A stretch of 64,000 bases of DNA from Paracoccus homiensis (GTDB taxonomy: Bacteria > Pseudomonadota > Alphaproteobacteria > Rhodobacterales > Rhodobacteraceae). Each line of letters begins with the position of its first letter. Within the stretch, counting starts at the first letter, position 1. The position numbers were made by a program, and so were the translations under genes. The stretch spans positions 62,001-126,000 of the forward strand of contig NZ_FOHO01000009.1 of assembly GCF_900111675.1 (NCBI RefSeq), in the 5' to 3' direction. The notes beneath the pieces were generated by a model. It saw only the letters and a program-made list of their open reading frames with translations, ran no database searches and was not told where the DNA came from. Of this stretch, positions 38,865-46,681 are shown piece by piece.

Positions 38865-39684
38865 GGCGGGTTCCCTCGATCGGTTTCAGGGCAGGTGCGG
38901 ATAGCTGGCCGCTCAGGCGGCGCAGCGGTTCGGTGAAGTAGGTGAAGGATTTGGGCGGCCCGTCGCGCTTGCCGGCTGATATCCTGGCAATCTCCGCGCA
39001 GATCAGGTCGGGGTTCAGGTTCGGCAGGTCCAACCAGCGGCGAAGTTCGGACACGTCCCCTGCCCCGCCGATGAATTTCGACGGCCCGATAACGCCATCA
39101 GGGCTGACACCCATCGCGGCGAGAACGCGCTCTCGAATTTCGGGCTCGTGCGCACACGCGCTACCACCACCACCACCTATATTCTGGTTCTGGTTCTGGT
39201 TAGCATTGCTCGGGCATTGCTCCTGCATATTGCCCTCACTGTTTTCATTTGATTTTTTCGGCCTGTGATCGTCGCTTTGCTGTTCGTCACTTTGCCGTTT
39301 GACCTTCGCGTTTTCGCACTCGCCACTTTGCCCTTTGGATTTCGACCAGCGGGCATCAGCCGCGCGTTTCGCGCGTTCGGACGCCTCGCCAATGGCCTCT
39401 TTTGCGGCTGCAATCTCGCGATCAACGCGGCGCTGCCAGAGCCCATCCGGCGTCTCGATCAGCTTCCGCTCGTCAATCAGAACGGCGAGGATCTTCTTGA
39501 ATGTCCCGGCCGGGCAATTGCACATCCGGGCAAGGCGCGCGTGGTCGAATGGCAGTGGAGACTGCCGCTCATACATCATGCAAACGAGCGTGATGTAGAC
39601 CCCGGTTTCTGCCGGCGTCAGGCCGCGCGTCCCGGCAAGCCAGTCGGACGGATACAAGGCGATATGAACGGCCTTCTCGCTCAT
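38749..39684 (-). CDS. DUF1376 (YdaU-like) replication-region protein
   Basis: The 311-residue protein has the N-terminal DUF1376 domain (LYPSDWLAGTRGLTPAETGV, MMYERQSPLPFD, a winged-helix pattern). A Lys/Asn/Gln-rich linker ends in the short repeats NQNQNQN and GGGGG, and then a C-terminal helical domain follows. Family members occupy the replication-initiator place of many lambdoid and podovirus prophages. The phage origin may lie in or near this gene. Confidence 0.75.
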   Translation of the reverse strand: MSEKAVHIALYPSDWLAGTRGLTPAETGVYITLVCMMYERQSPLPFDHARLARMCNCPAGTFKKILAVLIDERKLIETPDGLWQRRVDREIAAAKEAIGEASERAKRAADARWSKSKGQSGECENAKVKRQSDEQQSDDHRPKKSNENSEGNMQEQCPSNANQNQNQNIGGGGGSACAHEPEIRERVLAAMGVSPDGVIGPSKFIGGAGDVSELRRWLDLPNLNPDLICAEIARISAGKRDGPPKSFTYFTEPLRRLSGQLSAPALKPIEGTRHDPQSARTDHRAAARSDATARQIAFAARAVRTPSDDCF

Positions 39685-40064
39685 TCGCCCACCTCGATTT
39701 CCACGATAACGGCCCCGTCACGGCACCGCTCACCGCGCTTCTGCAGCAGCTCCAGCCACTCGCCGTCATCGACGCCGATAGCCTCCGCCAGCGCGTCGAG
39801 GCCCTGCTTCATCCGCTTGCCCATGTTGTCGAAGTCGTAGCCGTTCAGACGGACGCGCGGCGGCGGGCAGTAGGTCAGCGTCACGCGCTCGACGACCGCG
39901 CCGGCGGGCAACTTTTGAACGGCCCGGCCCTTCTCGCGCATGATCGCGGCGCAGGTCGCCTTGTAGGCCCGCGCAGAGGCGCGCTTGCCGCGCAGCCCCT
40001 TCTGCGACCCGTTCGGGGACAGATTTGACGGCGGCCATGGCAGGATGATGCGAGCGACGATCAT
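39681..40064 (-). CDS. RusA-type Holliday junction resolvase
   Basis: The 127-residue protein has LPWPPSNLSPNGSQKGLRGK at the N-terminus and the acidic catalytic cluster YDFDNMGKRMKQGLDALAEA with GVDDGEW, as in RusA. It cuts four-way junctions during phage recombination and replication. It is coupled to both neighbours (ATGA). Confidence 0.88.
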   Translation of the reverse strand: MIVARIILPWPPSNLSPNGSQKGLRGKRASARAYKATCAAIMREKGRAVQKLPAGAVVERVTLTYCPPPRVRLNGYDFDNMGKRMKQGLDALAEAIGVDDGEWLELLQKRGERCRDGAVIVEIEVGE

Positions 40065-40612
40065 TCACCGACCCTCTCAAATTTCGTGGTTTCATTGCCC
40101 CAGACAGCCCAGCCTGCGCGCTGGCGGCGGCCGAACATTTCCAGCTTGCGAAGGCCCGGCAGGCGCGCATCGACCTGATCCGCGACCCATTCCGGCTTGC
40201 GGCTGTGTTCGCGCTGCGCGCCGGGAACGATGCTGGTTGGGAACAGTGCGGGCCGCGGGCATGGGAACCGGCCGCGCGTGGCAATCACGACCAGTTCATG
40301 CTGATTGCGCGCCCAATAGCCGGTTCCGATCCGCTGCTTTGGCCAGACGATCTGCGACTTGGTGCGGAATCCCCATGCGCGGACAACCTCGTCGGCGCGG
40401 TGCGCGAAGGGCACCGTCACCCACATGAGCAGCAGCGCGGCGGGGGCTGCGATATCCTTGACCGGCAAGGCGCAGATTTCCTCGACTGTCATGCAGTCGT
40501 AGTGCCGGCGCGCGTTGCGACCGGGCTTGGCCGCGCTATTGCTGGCAAAGCGCCAGGGCGGATCGGCATAGATCACCTGCCAGCCGCCATGGGTTGTCGG
40601 CAGGTCCGTCAT
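40061..40612 (-). CDS. MT-A70 family adenine methyltransferase
   Basis: The 183-residue enzyme has the catalytic DPPW motif (VIYADPPWRF), MTVEEICALPV, LLLMWVTVPF and HELVVIATRGRFP, the order usual for phage N6-adenine DNA methyltransferases of the MT-A70 class. It is probably used to modify phage DNA against restriction or to alter regulation. The ATG at 40612 is coupled to the previous stop. Confidence 0.88.
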   Translation of the reverse strand: MTDLPTTHGGWQVIYADPPWRFASNSAAKPGRNARRHYDCMTVEEICALPVKDIAAPAALLLMWVTVPFAHRADEVVRAWGFRTKSQIVWPKQRIGTGYWARNQHELVVIATRGRFPCPRPALFPTSIVPGAQREHSRKPEWVADQVDARLPGLRKLEMFGRRQRAGWAVWGNETTKFERVGE

Positions 40613-41580
40613 TCGCAAAGCCCATATTGTGAAGTGCAGGAAACGCCGTCATCTTCAGCGTCGATCAGCCAGCTATGCTGACGACCGCCGCGATCCGTTT
40701 GCGCCCACGCCGCAACCTGTTTCGCTCTTGGGTATTGAGGCCCGCCACGCGCACCGCTGATCCCGGCTCTCGCCATCCTTGCGCCTTCCGGCGTCACATC
40801 AGCCGCGAAAAACGTCGCAGCGCCACGCTTACTGGCGTCCGCAACTATGTCCTCCCAATCCTCGATGCGCTCGAAAGCATCAGGATACCGCCGCCAAATT
40901 GCGCGAAGTTCGGCTTTACTGGCGTTGATGCACGGGAAGCAGCCGACGCGGCCCATCCCTTCGAGATAGAGCGGGTTGGGATCGACGCCGTGATGCGCGG
41001 CGAAAGAAAACACATTCTCAGCAGTCCAATGGATCAGCGGGCGATAGAACCGCATGACATGCTGACCCGGTGTCCTGACCGTCTGCCACATGGGCGAGTG
41101 TCGGCGGGCTATGCTTTCGTCGCGACGCACGCCCAGCCACTGAATGACGGTGGCGGATTTACGGGTAACGTCGATAACCTTCTGCTGGATGGCTTCGGAT
41201 TTCAGAAATTCTGTGCAGAACTGCGCGCGGCGAGACGGGAACCGACCCTTCCAGATGCACAGGTCCAAGAACGGGTTTCCGGTCGGCTGAAGCACTTCAA
41301 GCGCGCGATCTATGGTCGCGCAGGGAACGCCCTTCAGCGGCCATTTTTCTGCCACATATCGCCGCTTCTTCGCGATCCGCTCTGAAAAATCAGCGCGGAA
41401 CACTTCGACCTCTGGTCCGCCCGTTTTGGCTGCAAGCCCTTGGGCGTAATCCATTGTGATCTGATGCTCGTTGCCGGTGTCGGCCATGACGGCGCGGAAA
41501 GGCCGACCAGATTGCAAAGCCAGCAGGTAACAGGCGGTGCTGTCTTTACCGCCGCTCACGTTGACGATGTGCTGCGTCAT
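40609..41580 (-). CDS. PAPS-reductase-like PP-loop ATP pyrophosphatase
   Basis: The 323-residue protein has the PP-loop SGGKDSTA (residues 9-16), QWLGVRRDES, and a cysteine pair GCFPC in its C-terminal half. Phage relatives are annotated as phosphoadenosine phosphosulfate reductase family; DndC of DNA phosphorothioation has the same core. It is encoded between two methyltransferase-type genes, so a nucleic-acid modification role is plausible but unproven. Confidence 0.8.
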   Translation of the reverse strand: MTQHIVNVSGGKDSTACYLLALQSGRPFRAVMADTGNEHQITMDYAQGLAAKTGGPEVEVFRADFSERIAKKRRYVAEKWPLKGVPCATIDRALEVLQPTGNPFLDLCIWKGRFPSRRAQFCTEFLKSEAIQQKVIDVTRKSATVIQWLGVRRDESIARRHSPMWQTVRTPGQHVMRFYRPLIHWTAENVFSFAAHHGVDPNPLYLEGMGRVGCFPCINASKAELRAIWRRYPDAFERIEDWEDIVADASKRGAATFFAADVTPEGARMARAGISGARGGPQYPRAKQVAAWAQTDRGGRQHSWLIDAEDDGVSCTSQYGLCE

Positions 41581-41771
41581 TCAACCACCTCGATCACGAT
41601 ATTCTGCCGATCCTTGTCGTTGACGCGGAGGCGCCCGGCCTGCGTGCCGCGAAACAGCACCTCGCGCGCCTGCGCCAGCGTCAGGCCGGCGCGTTCAGCG
41701 TTCTCCGCCAGCGTGGCAGGCCCGGTGCGGACCGCGCGCAGAAAGGCCAAGGAATGCTCGGAGGGGGTCAT
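41577..41771 (-). CDS. small winged-helix-like protein
   Basis: The 64-residue protein has LAENAERAGLTLAQAREVLF followed by a short beta wing (RLRVNDKDRQNIVIEV). It lies between the two modification genes and is coupled to both by ATGA. Function unknown. Confidence 0.5.
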   Translation of the reverse strand: MTPSEHSLAFLRAVRTGPATLAENAERAGLTLAQAREVLFRGTQAGRLRVNDKDRQNIVIEVVE

Positions 41772-42439
41772 GCTGCCTGCTCCATCGCGTGTGGCGACCA
41801 CTGCGTCGCGCAGGCCTTGGCCACGCCCTCAAAGGTCCGGCTGCGGATCTTCCAGCGATCCGGCCCTGGCGGTGTGCGATGGATGGCGTTCCACGCCTTC
41901 CACTCGTCGCTGCCCCTTTCGGGTTCGGGCAGTCGATCGGTAGCCGTGAGCCTTGGAAGCCCGCGCAGATAGAAGCCCGTGGCCTTGTAGGCCGGCTCAC
42001 CGAACCAGAACGGCTGGACGATCTGAGGCGCAGGCAGGTCCGCAGGCATCCGGTCCTTGGCCAGATCGTTCATTTCCGGGTTTTCGATGGCGACCCGCTC
42101 GATCGGCGCGCGCCAGCAGTCGATGAACAGGCCCACGCCTTCCTCGAACTCGGCGCGCATGTCCTCGATGGTCCTGCCCTTCGGCAGTTGCTTCGGCGGC
42201 GTCCATTTGCCCGGACCGCTCATCCAGCGCCGACCGGACCGGCAAAGCCGGGTGCAGGGCGGGTGCATGACTGCCAGCAGATCCCAGCCATCGTCCAGCA
42301 GTTCGCGGATATCGCACCTGATGTGGCGGTTGCTGCCATCCTCGGCGGGCAGCAAATCGCAGGACCAGACATCGTGCCCAAGCGCATCGAACGCGCGGCG
42401 CATCACGCCTGATGTTTCGCAGCCGATCAGCACCCGCAT
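41768..42439 (-). CDS. DNA cytosine methyltransferase-like protein
   Basis: The 223-residue protein (ATG 42439 after GAGGTG) starts MRVLIGCETSGVMRRAFDALG, a SAM-binding-like first motif, and has a PPC motif in VMHPPCTRLCRSG plus AIENPEMN. It lacks a full-length target-recognition region, so it is either a minimal 5-methylcytosine enzyme or a relative with another reaction. It is the first gene of the modification block after a 130-nt gap. Confidence 0.65.
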   Translation of the reverse strand: MRVLIGCETSGVMRRAFDALGHDVWSCDLLPAEDGSNRHIRCDIRELLDDGWDLLAVMHPPCTRLCRSGRRWMSGPGKWTPPKQLPKGRTIEDMRAEFEEGVGLFIDCWRAPIERVAIENPEMNDLAKDRMPADLPAPQIVQPFWFGEPAYKATGFYLRGLPRLTATDRLPEPERGSDEWKAWNAIHRTPPGPDRWKIRSRTFEGVAKACATQWSPHAMEQAA

Positions 42440-42569
42440 CACCTCGGCCCCTGTTGTTCGGAGAAAAGTCCGCAGCGATGGAGGGCATGCTCTGCCCACC
42501 ACCGGCCAAACGCGACGACGCGCATGGCGGCTCTGACTTCCATTCTGGAGATCTTGAGAAGTAAGGATT

Positions 42570-42890
42570 TCACGTATCACCAAGCAGCATTTGCGCTGCC
42601 CCAGGCATGTGTTTCATTGCGTAGGCCACGGGGCCGCCGCGCGGGCCGCACGATCCGCTGGCCCAATTCCGGGCGGTCTTTTCCGACACGCCAAAGAAAA
42701 CGGCGGCGTGTTCAGGGCTCTGAAAATGCTTGTTGATAAGTTCGATCCACGCATCGCGCAGATGGGCCTCGAAGCTGCGTGGCTTCTCGGACCCGGACAA
42801 AATTCCGGACGACATTTCTGGGGTTCCTGTGCTGTTGTTGATCCGTGGAGATCGTTGAACAGCAACAGAGACAGAGGGCGCGGCGGTCAT
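42570..42890 (-). CDS. HTH protein of the early leftward operon (CII-like position)
   Basis: The 106-residue protein has a polar N-terminus and an HTH-like C-terminal half (SPEHAAVFFGVSEKTARNWAS). It follows the Cro-like gene with an ATGA overlap, the place of cII or a replication activator in lambdoid phages. The family is not known. Confidence 0.55.
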   Translation of the reverse strand: MTAAPSVSVAVQRSPRINNSTGTPEMSSGILSGSEKPRSFEAHLRDAWIELINKHFQSPEHAAVFFGVSEKTARNWASGSCGPRGGPVAYAMKHMPGAAQMLLGDT

Positions 42891-43123
42891 GCTGCGCCCT
42901 CGGAGGTTTTGGCAATCCCGGCAAAGCTGAACAGCGACTCTGGGCAATCCAGACCCTGCTCTTTGCAAAGACTGCGAATGATGAAGAACCACCTCGCCGG
43001 GAAGCGGTTCTCAACTGCCGCATTGCTTACAGCTGTCAGACCTACCCCGACCGCAGAAGCGATCACTGGGCGACCGATGGCCTCGCAAATATCAGCAACG
43101 GAGGGGCAAGTTTTCTGATCCAT
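42887..43123 (-). CDS. Cro-like HTH regulator
   Basis: The 78-residue protein has the HTH pattern CEAIGRPVIASAVGVGLTAV. It is the first gene leftward, divergent from the other HTH gene at 43212, with operator-like palindromes between them. Probably the lytic switch protein. Confidence 0.7.
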   Translation of the reverse strand: MDQKTCPSVADICEAIGRPVIASAVGVGLTAVSNAAVENRFPARWFFIIRSLCKEQGLDCPESLFSFAGIAKTSEGAA

Positions 43124-43134
43124 GCGCTCAGCAT

Positions 43135-43192
43135 AGTTCAGATAATCTGGACTATCAAGGTTCAGATCGCCTGCCGTTCAATTTTTTTGAAC
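43135..43192. promoter_or_regulatory. primary immunity operator region
   Basis: Two palindromes lie in the 88-bp gap between divergent regulators: 43135-43153 (AGTTCAGATAATCTGGACT, arms match but for one base) and 43176-43192 (GTTCAA-N5-TTGAAC). A further half-site GGTTCAGAT lies at 43159-43167. The first palindrome recurs twice before the recombination operon. Confidence 0.7.
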
Positions 43193-43211
43193 AGATGGCA
43201 ATAATCACCGC

Positions 43212-43547
43212 ATGGACCTGGAACAGAAAACCAAGCTCGCAAGAGTGAATGATATGGGGCTGGCCGCGACCGCGATCAGGCTCCGGGCAGCCTATATCGT
43301 GACCGGCCTGCCCAAACAGCAAGACTTGGCCAAGGCGTCGGGCATCTCGAAGACTGTGCTGAGCAACGCCATGGCGGGATCAACCTTCCCCAACCGTGAC
43401 GTGATGAAATACCTCTATCGAGCGCATCGCATCGATTTCAATTTCATCTTGAACGGCGACTTCGCGCAGCTGCCGGGCGACGTGCAGGATCGCCTTTTCC
43501 CCGCGCTCGAAGCCGCAACCAGTGAATGGGATCAAAAAGAAGGTTGA
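43212..43547 (+). CDS. HTH repressor, candidate lysogeny repressor (CI role)
   Basis: The 111-residue protein has LPKQQDLAKASGISKTVLSN, an HTH of the XRE-type, and a short C-terminal part instead of a LexA-like peptidase domain. It therefore should not be self-cleaved; release by the antirepressor at 17506 would fit. It is divergent from the Cro-like gene and the first gene rightward. Confidence 0.7.
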   Translation: MDLEQKTKLARVNDMGLAATAIRLRAAYIVTGLPKQQDLAKASGISKTVLSNAMAGSTFPNRDVMKYLYRAHRIDFNFILNGDFAQLPGDVQDRLFPALEAATSEWDQKEG

Positions 43548-43679
43548 GGCTCACCCCAAGCCAAAGACCAATTTTCGCCACAAGATAAACCACACCAACC
43601 CCCTCACTGATTCCTCTGCACAAAAGAACGTAAGCGGAACATTGACGCCGCGCCAACCTGCCGAGAAGGACAGTTGACT

Positions 43680-43943
43680 ATGAGTGATGAGCAAGTGGAC
43701 GCGATCGGGATTGAACAGATTGGCGAAGATGAACTGGCGGCCTTTCTGGCATCTCAAGCCCCACACGCGAACCGCGTGCACACATTCTGGACGCGCAATA
43801 TCGTCCGGGTCGGCTTTGCTGAACAGCTGCTGCCTGATCAACCGCTGGCGCCTCGCGGCGCCATCACGATGGATGTGTACACTGCCAGTCAGCTGGTCGA
43901 ATTGTTGCAGGCTGCGCTAAAGGACGCCAACACCAGTGGGTAA
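43680..43943 (+). CDS. unknown phage protein downstream of the repressor
   Basis: The 87-residue acidic protein (ATG 43680 after GAGAAGGA; a TTG two codons earlier is possible) reads DAIGIEQIGEDELAAFLASQ and TASQLVELLQAALKD. No family is recognised. It is in the lysogenic rightward set with the repressor. Confidence 0.55.
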   Translation: MSDEQVDAIGIEQIGEDELAAFLASQAPHANRVHTFWTRNIVRVGFAEQLLPDQPLAPRGAITMDVYTASQLVELLQAALKDANTSG

Positions 43944-43944
43944 T

Positions 43945-44496
43945 ATGGCGACATCTGGACCGACCCAATGGAAGGAAAGACGCGCAGCCCGCAAGTCTGT
44001 GGCAGGGCGAAGTCGCGCCATCCATACGGTCGGCAGTAGCAATTACGCACATAATCTCCTAGATTCAGTCATAGAGGGCGTGCGAAACCCGCAGGCCCAG
44101 GCGACGGGGCCAACGATGACCGGGGAAATTTCGCAGAAAGACTACATCGATCGCAGCATGGAAACCGTCCGTGCCCAGAACGATGCGCGCTTTGCAGAGG
44201 TTCTTGGCGAGATCCGTGGCATTGGCCAGCGCCTTCAGCACATCGAAAGCTCACAGCTCTCTGCCCGGCAGCTTTGGGGTGCAGTCCTGACCGGTGCGGC
44301 AACCGTGCTTGGCGTCATGCTGGCCGCGCTGGCCTTCGGGTCAGATCGTTTTGATGGAGGGGTCGGCATGGCCGATCAGCGACTAGAACAGATGCAGCGC
44401 GACGCCGAACAGGACGCAATCATCAAGCGGCTGGATGCCTTGATTGCCACACAGGCCGCGCCAGAAAGCCCGACGCCTAGATCTGCAAACGAGTGA
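43945..44496 (+). CDS. membrane-anchored protein of the lysogenic operon
   Basis: About 183 residues from ATG 43945 (GTG 43936 and ATG 44115 are alternatives; the last removes a basic, possibly non-coding N-terminus). The core is a helical segment (DRSMETVRAQNDARFAEVLG), one membrane helix (LWGAVLTGAATVLGVMLAAL) and a charged coil. This topology is common in small prophage proteins and could relate to exclusion. Confidence 0.55.
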   Translation: MATSGPTQWKERRAARKSVAGRSRAIHTVGSSNYAHNLLDSVIEGVRNPQAQATGPTMTGEISQKDYIDRSMETVRAQNDARFAEVLGEIRGIGQRLQHIESSQLSARQLWGAVLTGAATVLGVMLAALAFGSDRFDGGVGMADQRLEQMQRDAEQDAIIKRLDALIATQAAPESPTPRSANE

Positions 44497-44574
44497 TACC
44501 GTCTCGCGGATTTCACAGTGGCCAGGATGCTTAGAACAACCACTAACAGGGTCGCCCATGGAAATCAGATGTGA

Positions 44575-44604
44575 TTGGAAAGATGCGAAAACGTTGGCTA
44601 TATT
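44575..44604 (+). promoter_or_regulatory. promoter of the Panacea cassette, predicted leaderless start
   Basis: TTGGAA (44575-44580), an 18-nt spacer and TATATT (44599-44604) place transcription start at about the ATG (44611) of the next gene. No Shine-Dalgarno lies before that ATG, consistent with a leaderless message. Confidence 0.6.
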
Positions 44605-44610
44605 AACCCC

Positions 44611-45141
44611 ATGACTGCACGGTACAGATTTTCAGCAGTGAAAGCGTTTCAGGCGGTCCACTGGATGGCCTCTCAGGGCGTGCCGGTTGACTTGCACGCA
44701 GCCCTAAAGACAGCATACTTCGCTGATAAAACACATTTAAATGAGCATTTGCAGCCCATTTTTGGCGCAACCTATAAGGCAATGAAATTTGGCCCGGTCC
44801 CCCTTGAGATTTACGAGATCATCAAAGGAGAATCGTTACGCCTGTGGGAGCTTGGTCGCACCCAGCTTCCATGGACACTTGATGGCTACAACATTCGTTT
44901 GCTAGCGAACGAGCCGGTTAACGTAGACGCCCTCTCGATCAGCGAAATCGATCACTTGGAGCGGGCGTTCAGTCGGTCTTGCAAGATGAGTTTCACTGAG
45001 CGCACAGCCGCAACTCACGGCCACGACTGGCAAGCAGCGAACGGCGGGACAATGCGCTACGAGCACATGCTGGACGAACGCGACGACATGAATGACGCCG
45101 TTGCTTTTATTCAAGAAACAGCCCGCCATATAAGGTTGTGA
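44611..45141 (+). CDS. Panacea (SocA/DUF4065-like) domain protein, predicted antitoxin
   Basis: The 176-residue protein has the Panacea pattern: RYRFSAVKAFQAVHWMASQG, AALKTAYFADKTHLNE and AMKFGPVPLEIYEI. This domain is known in the SocAB proteolytic adaptor/antitoxin and in PanA antitoxins that pair with many different toxins. It is followed after one base by a second gene, is more AT-rich than the phage core, and has its own promoter and terminator. Confidence 0.8.
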   Translation: MTARYRFSAVKAFQAVHWMASQGVPVDLHAALKTAYFADKTHLNEHLQPIFGATYKAMKFGPVPLEIYEIIKGESLRLWELGRTQLPWTLDGYNIRLLANEPVNVDALSISEIDHLERAFSRSCKMSFTERTAATHGHDWQAANGGTMRYEHMLDERDDMNDAVAFIQETARHIRL

Positions 45142-45142
45142 C

Positions 45143-45505
45143 TTGCTGTCGCTGTTCGATGTGATCTGGATCTACGACCAGACAACGCGCCCGCAAAAGA
45201 TGAAGATGTATATCTGCCTTGATTTTGATCGGGGCTGGTTTCTGCGGATTAATACAAAGAATTACCCACGCCCAAGTGTCGCTATCTCCAAAGAGCAAAA
45301 CCCCTTCCTTGACCACGATAGTCACGCTGAGTGCGGGATACTAGAGGTCGACGAGTATGAGGTCGAAGATGCGGTTCAACGGGGTGGCGTCGTCGGGAAG
45401 CTGAACCTTGTTCACCGCACTGCGATACTAGAGGCCCACCTAGCCATGCCGATCGTGCGCGAGAGAGACAAGGCTGCGCTTAGGGAACTCCTTAGCGACG
45501 CCTAG
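45143..45505 (+). CDS. partner of the Panacea protein, predicted toxin of unrecognised type
   Basis: The 120-residue protein starts at TTG 45143, one base after the antitoxin stop and seven bases after AAGG (a GTG at 45161 is possible). It reads as a compact beta-rich domain (KMYICLDFDRGWFLRINTKN, LDHDSHAECGILEVDEYEV) with a helical end. It has no HTH or membrane span and matches no toxin fold I can name. Toxin function is inferred only from pairing with the Panacea gene. Confidence 0.6.
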   Translation: MLSLFDVIWIYDQTTRPQKMKMYICLDFDRGWFLRINTKNYPRPSVAISKEQNPFLDHDSHAECGILEVDEYEVEDAVQRGGVVGKLNLVHRTAILEAHLAMPIVRERDKAALRELLSDA

Positions 45506-45530
45506 ATCACCGTGCAAAATTGCTCCAACC

Positions 45531-45552
45531 GCCCGCCTCGCGCGGGCTTTTT
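45531..45552 (+). terminator. terminator of the Panacea cassette
   Basis: GCCCGC (45531-45536) and GCGGGC (45542-45547) form a stem with a 5-nt loop followed by five Ts. It isolates the cassette from the converging gene at 45577. Confidence 0.75.
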
Positions 45553-45576
45553 CATGCGCCGATGACCGGCGCGGGC

Positions 45577-45936
45577 TTAGATATCGAGGCCGGTCAGGTC
45601 CCGTATCTTCTGGATCACCAGCGCTTCGGCAACTCGGGCCAGAACCTTTACGCTCGCGCCCGTGGCTTGGCCGGCCGCCGCTTTCGCGCCATTCCAGATC
45701 TCGCTGGTACGCGTGTTCGCGCAGAAGTCATGCCCGTCATTGGTCATCCAGACCTTTGTGCCGCAAGGCTGAACTTCCAGAAGTCCAGCCTGCACCAGCA
45801 GCTTCTTGTGATAGAACTCGCGAGAATTAATCGGTTGGCACCAAGTCCGTTCGACCAGGCGGTAATCGTGCAGCCAGCTGTCACTTGCCTCCATCCGCAA
45901 CATCAGCTCGCGCAAATAGTCGTCGTCACGCTGCAT
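45577..45936 (-). CDS. DUF2513-like phage protein
   Basis: The 119-residue protein starts at ATG 45936 after GGGAGGTGATT. It has the DUF2513 pattern: MQRDDDYLRELMLRMEASDS at the N-terminus, LLVQAGLLEVQPC, WMTNDGHDFCANTRTSEIW, a winged-helix-like arrangement. Function unknown; common as a single gene in prophage early regions. Its promoter must lie in 45937-46050, close to the operator repeats. Confidence 0.7.
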   Translation of the reverse strand: MQRDDDYLRELMLRMEASDSWLHDYRLVERTWCQPINSREFYHKKLLVQAGLLEVQPCGTKVWMTNDGHDFCANTRTSEIWNGAKAAAGQATGASVKVLARVAEALVIQKIRDLTGLDI

Positions 45937-46050
45937 CCAATCACCTCCCGTGCAAATGCCGGGATGGTCTACGGCGCGTTCTGATTCTGCCAGTTTCATT
46001 CGGTTGGTCCTGCGTCGATTGCACCGCGACGATAGCACGGGCGAATCAGG

Positions 46051-46100
46051 CGGTCCATGTTTTCTGAACTTTTATATTGACGGTCCATTTTATCTGAACT
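46051..46100. promoter_or_regulatory. two operator-like direct repeats before the recombination operon
   Basis: The copies at 46051-46070 and 46081-46100 start 30 bp apart and share CGGTCCAT and TCTGAACT. Read on the minus strand they are AGTTCAGAAAACATGGACC and AGTTCAGATAAAATGGACC, close to the 43135-43153 palindrome. TTGACG at 46077-46082 may be a -35 hexamer for the rightward operon. Confidence 0.7.
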
Positions 46101-46160
46101 AGCTTCATCTCATCAGCGGCGACACAGGAGCCCGCGCCAACCCGAGATGAAGGAAGCCAG

Positions 46161-46481
46161 ATGAAACACTACCTCGCCCTTGCCGCCCTGCCGCTGATCG
46201 CGGCTTGCGCGCAGTCGCCCAGCAGCATCGCGCCTGTCAGCATGGGCAACGCTTATGCCAGCGTGTCGTGCCAGCAGGCCCGCGCCGACCTGATCGCAGA
46301 ACGGCAGACCCTGGCCGCGCTTGAAGGCAAGCAGAAAGGCGCAGTCGCCGGGGACGCAATCGGCGTCCTTCTGATCGGCGTGCCCGTCTCGTCGCTGAGC
46401 GGCGGCGACGTGGCCGGCCATATCGCGACCTCGAAGGGCAAGGTCATCGCCCTCGAAGCCCGCACCGCAAGCTGCGGGTGA
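46161..46481 (+). CDS. phage lipoprotein
   Basis: The 106-residue protein has a signal peptide ending in the lipobox IAAC (Cys at residue 16), a conserved-looking CQQARADLIAERQTLAALEG and a Gly-rich hydrophobic segment (GAVAGDAIGVLLIGVPVSSL). AAGGAAG precedes the ATG. It is the first gene of the recombination operon. It could affect the envelope of the lysogen or block other phages; not assignable. Confidence 0.65.
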   Translation: MKHYLALAALPLIAACAQSPSSIAPVSMGNAYASVSCQQARADLIAERQTLAALEGKQKGAVAGDAIGVLLIGVPVSSLSGGDVAGHIATSKGKVIALEARTASCG

Positions 46482-46486
46482 TCGCC

Positions 46487-46681
46487 ATGCGCTGCGACGA
46501 ACATCTCGACATCAGCGACGAAATCGCCAGCGGATGCCGCGTCGTGGCGCTGGTTGTCATCTCGGCGGTTGCCATGATCGCGATCGGCCTTTGGGCAATC
46601 AATCGTCCCACGCATCCCAGCATCTGCGGCGACCTTCGCGGCGCGGAATGCGTGGCCGCAACGCAGGGGGGCGCGCGATGA
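46487..46681 (+). CDS. small membrane protein
   Basis: About 64 residues from ATG 46487 (a GTG at 46478 would overlap the previous stop). There is one membrane helix (VVALVVISAVAMIAIGLWAI) and a short tail with two Cys. Function unknown. Confidence 0.5.
   Translation: MRCDEHLDISDEIASGCRVVALVVISAVAMIAIGLWAINRPTHPSICGDLRGAECVAATQGGAR

Noticed and set aside
39150..39200. CRISPR-like or regulatory tandem repeat
   Set aside because: The short repeats encode the NQNQNQN and GGGGG linker of the replication protein; there are no spacers.
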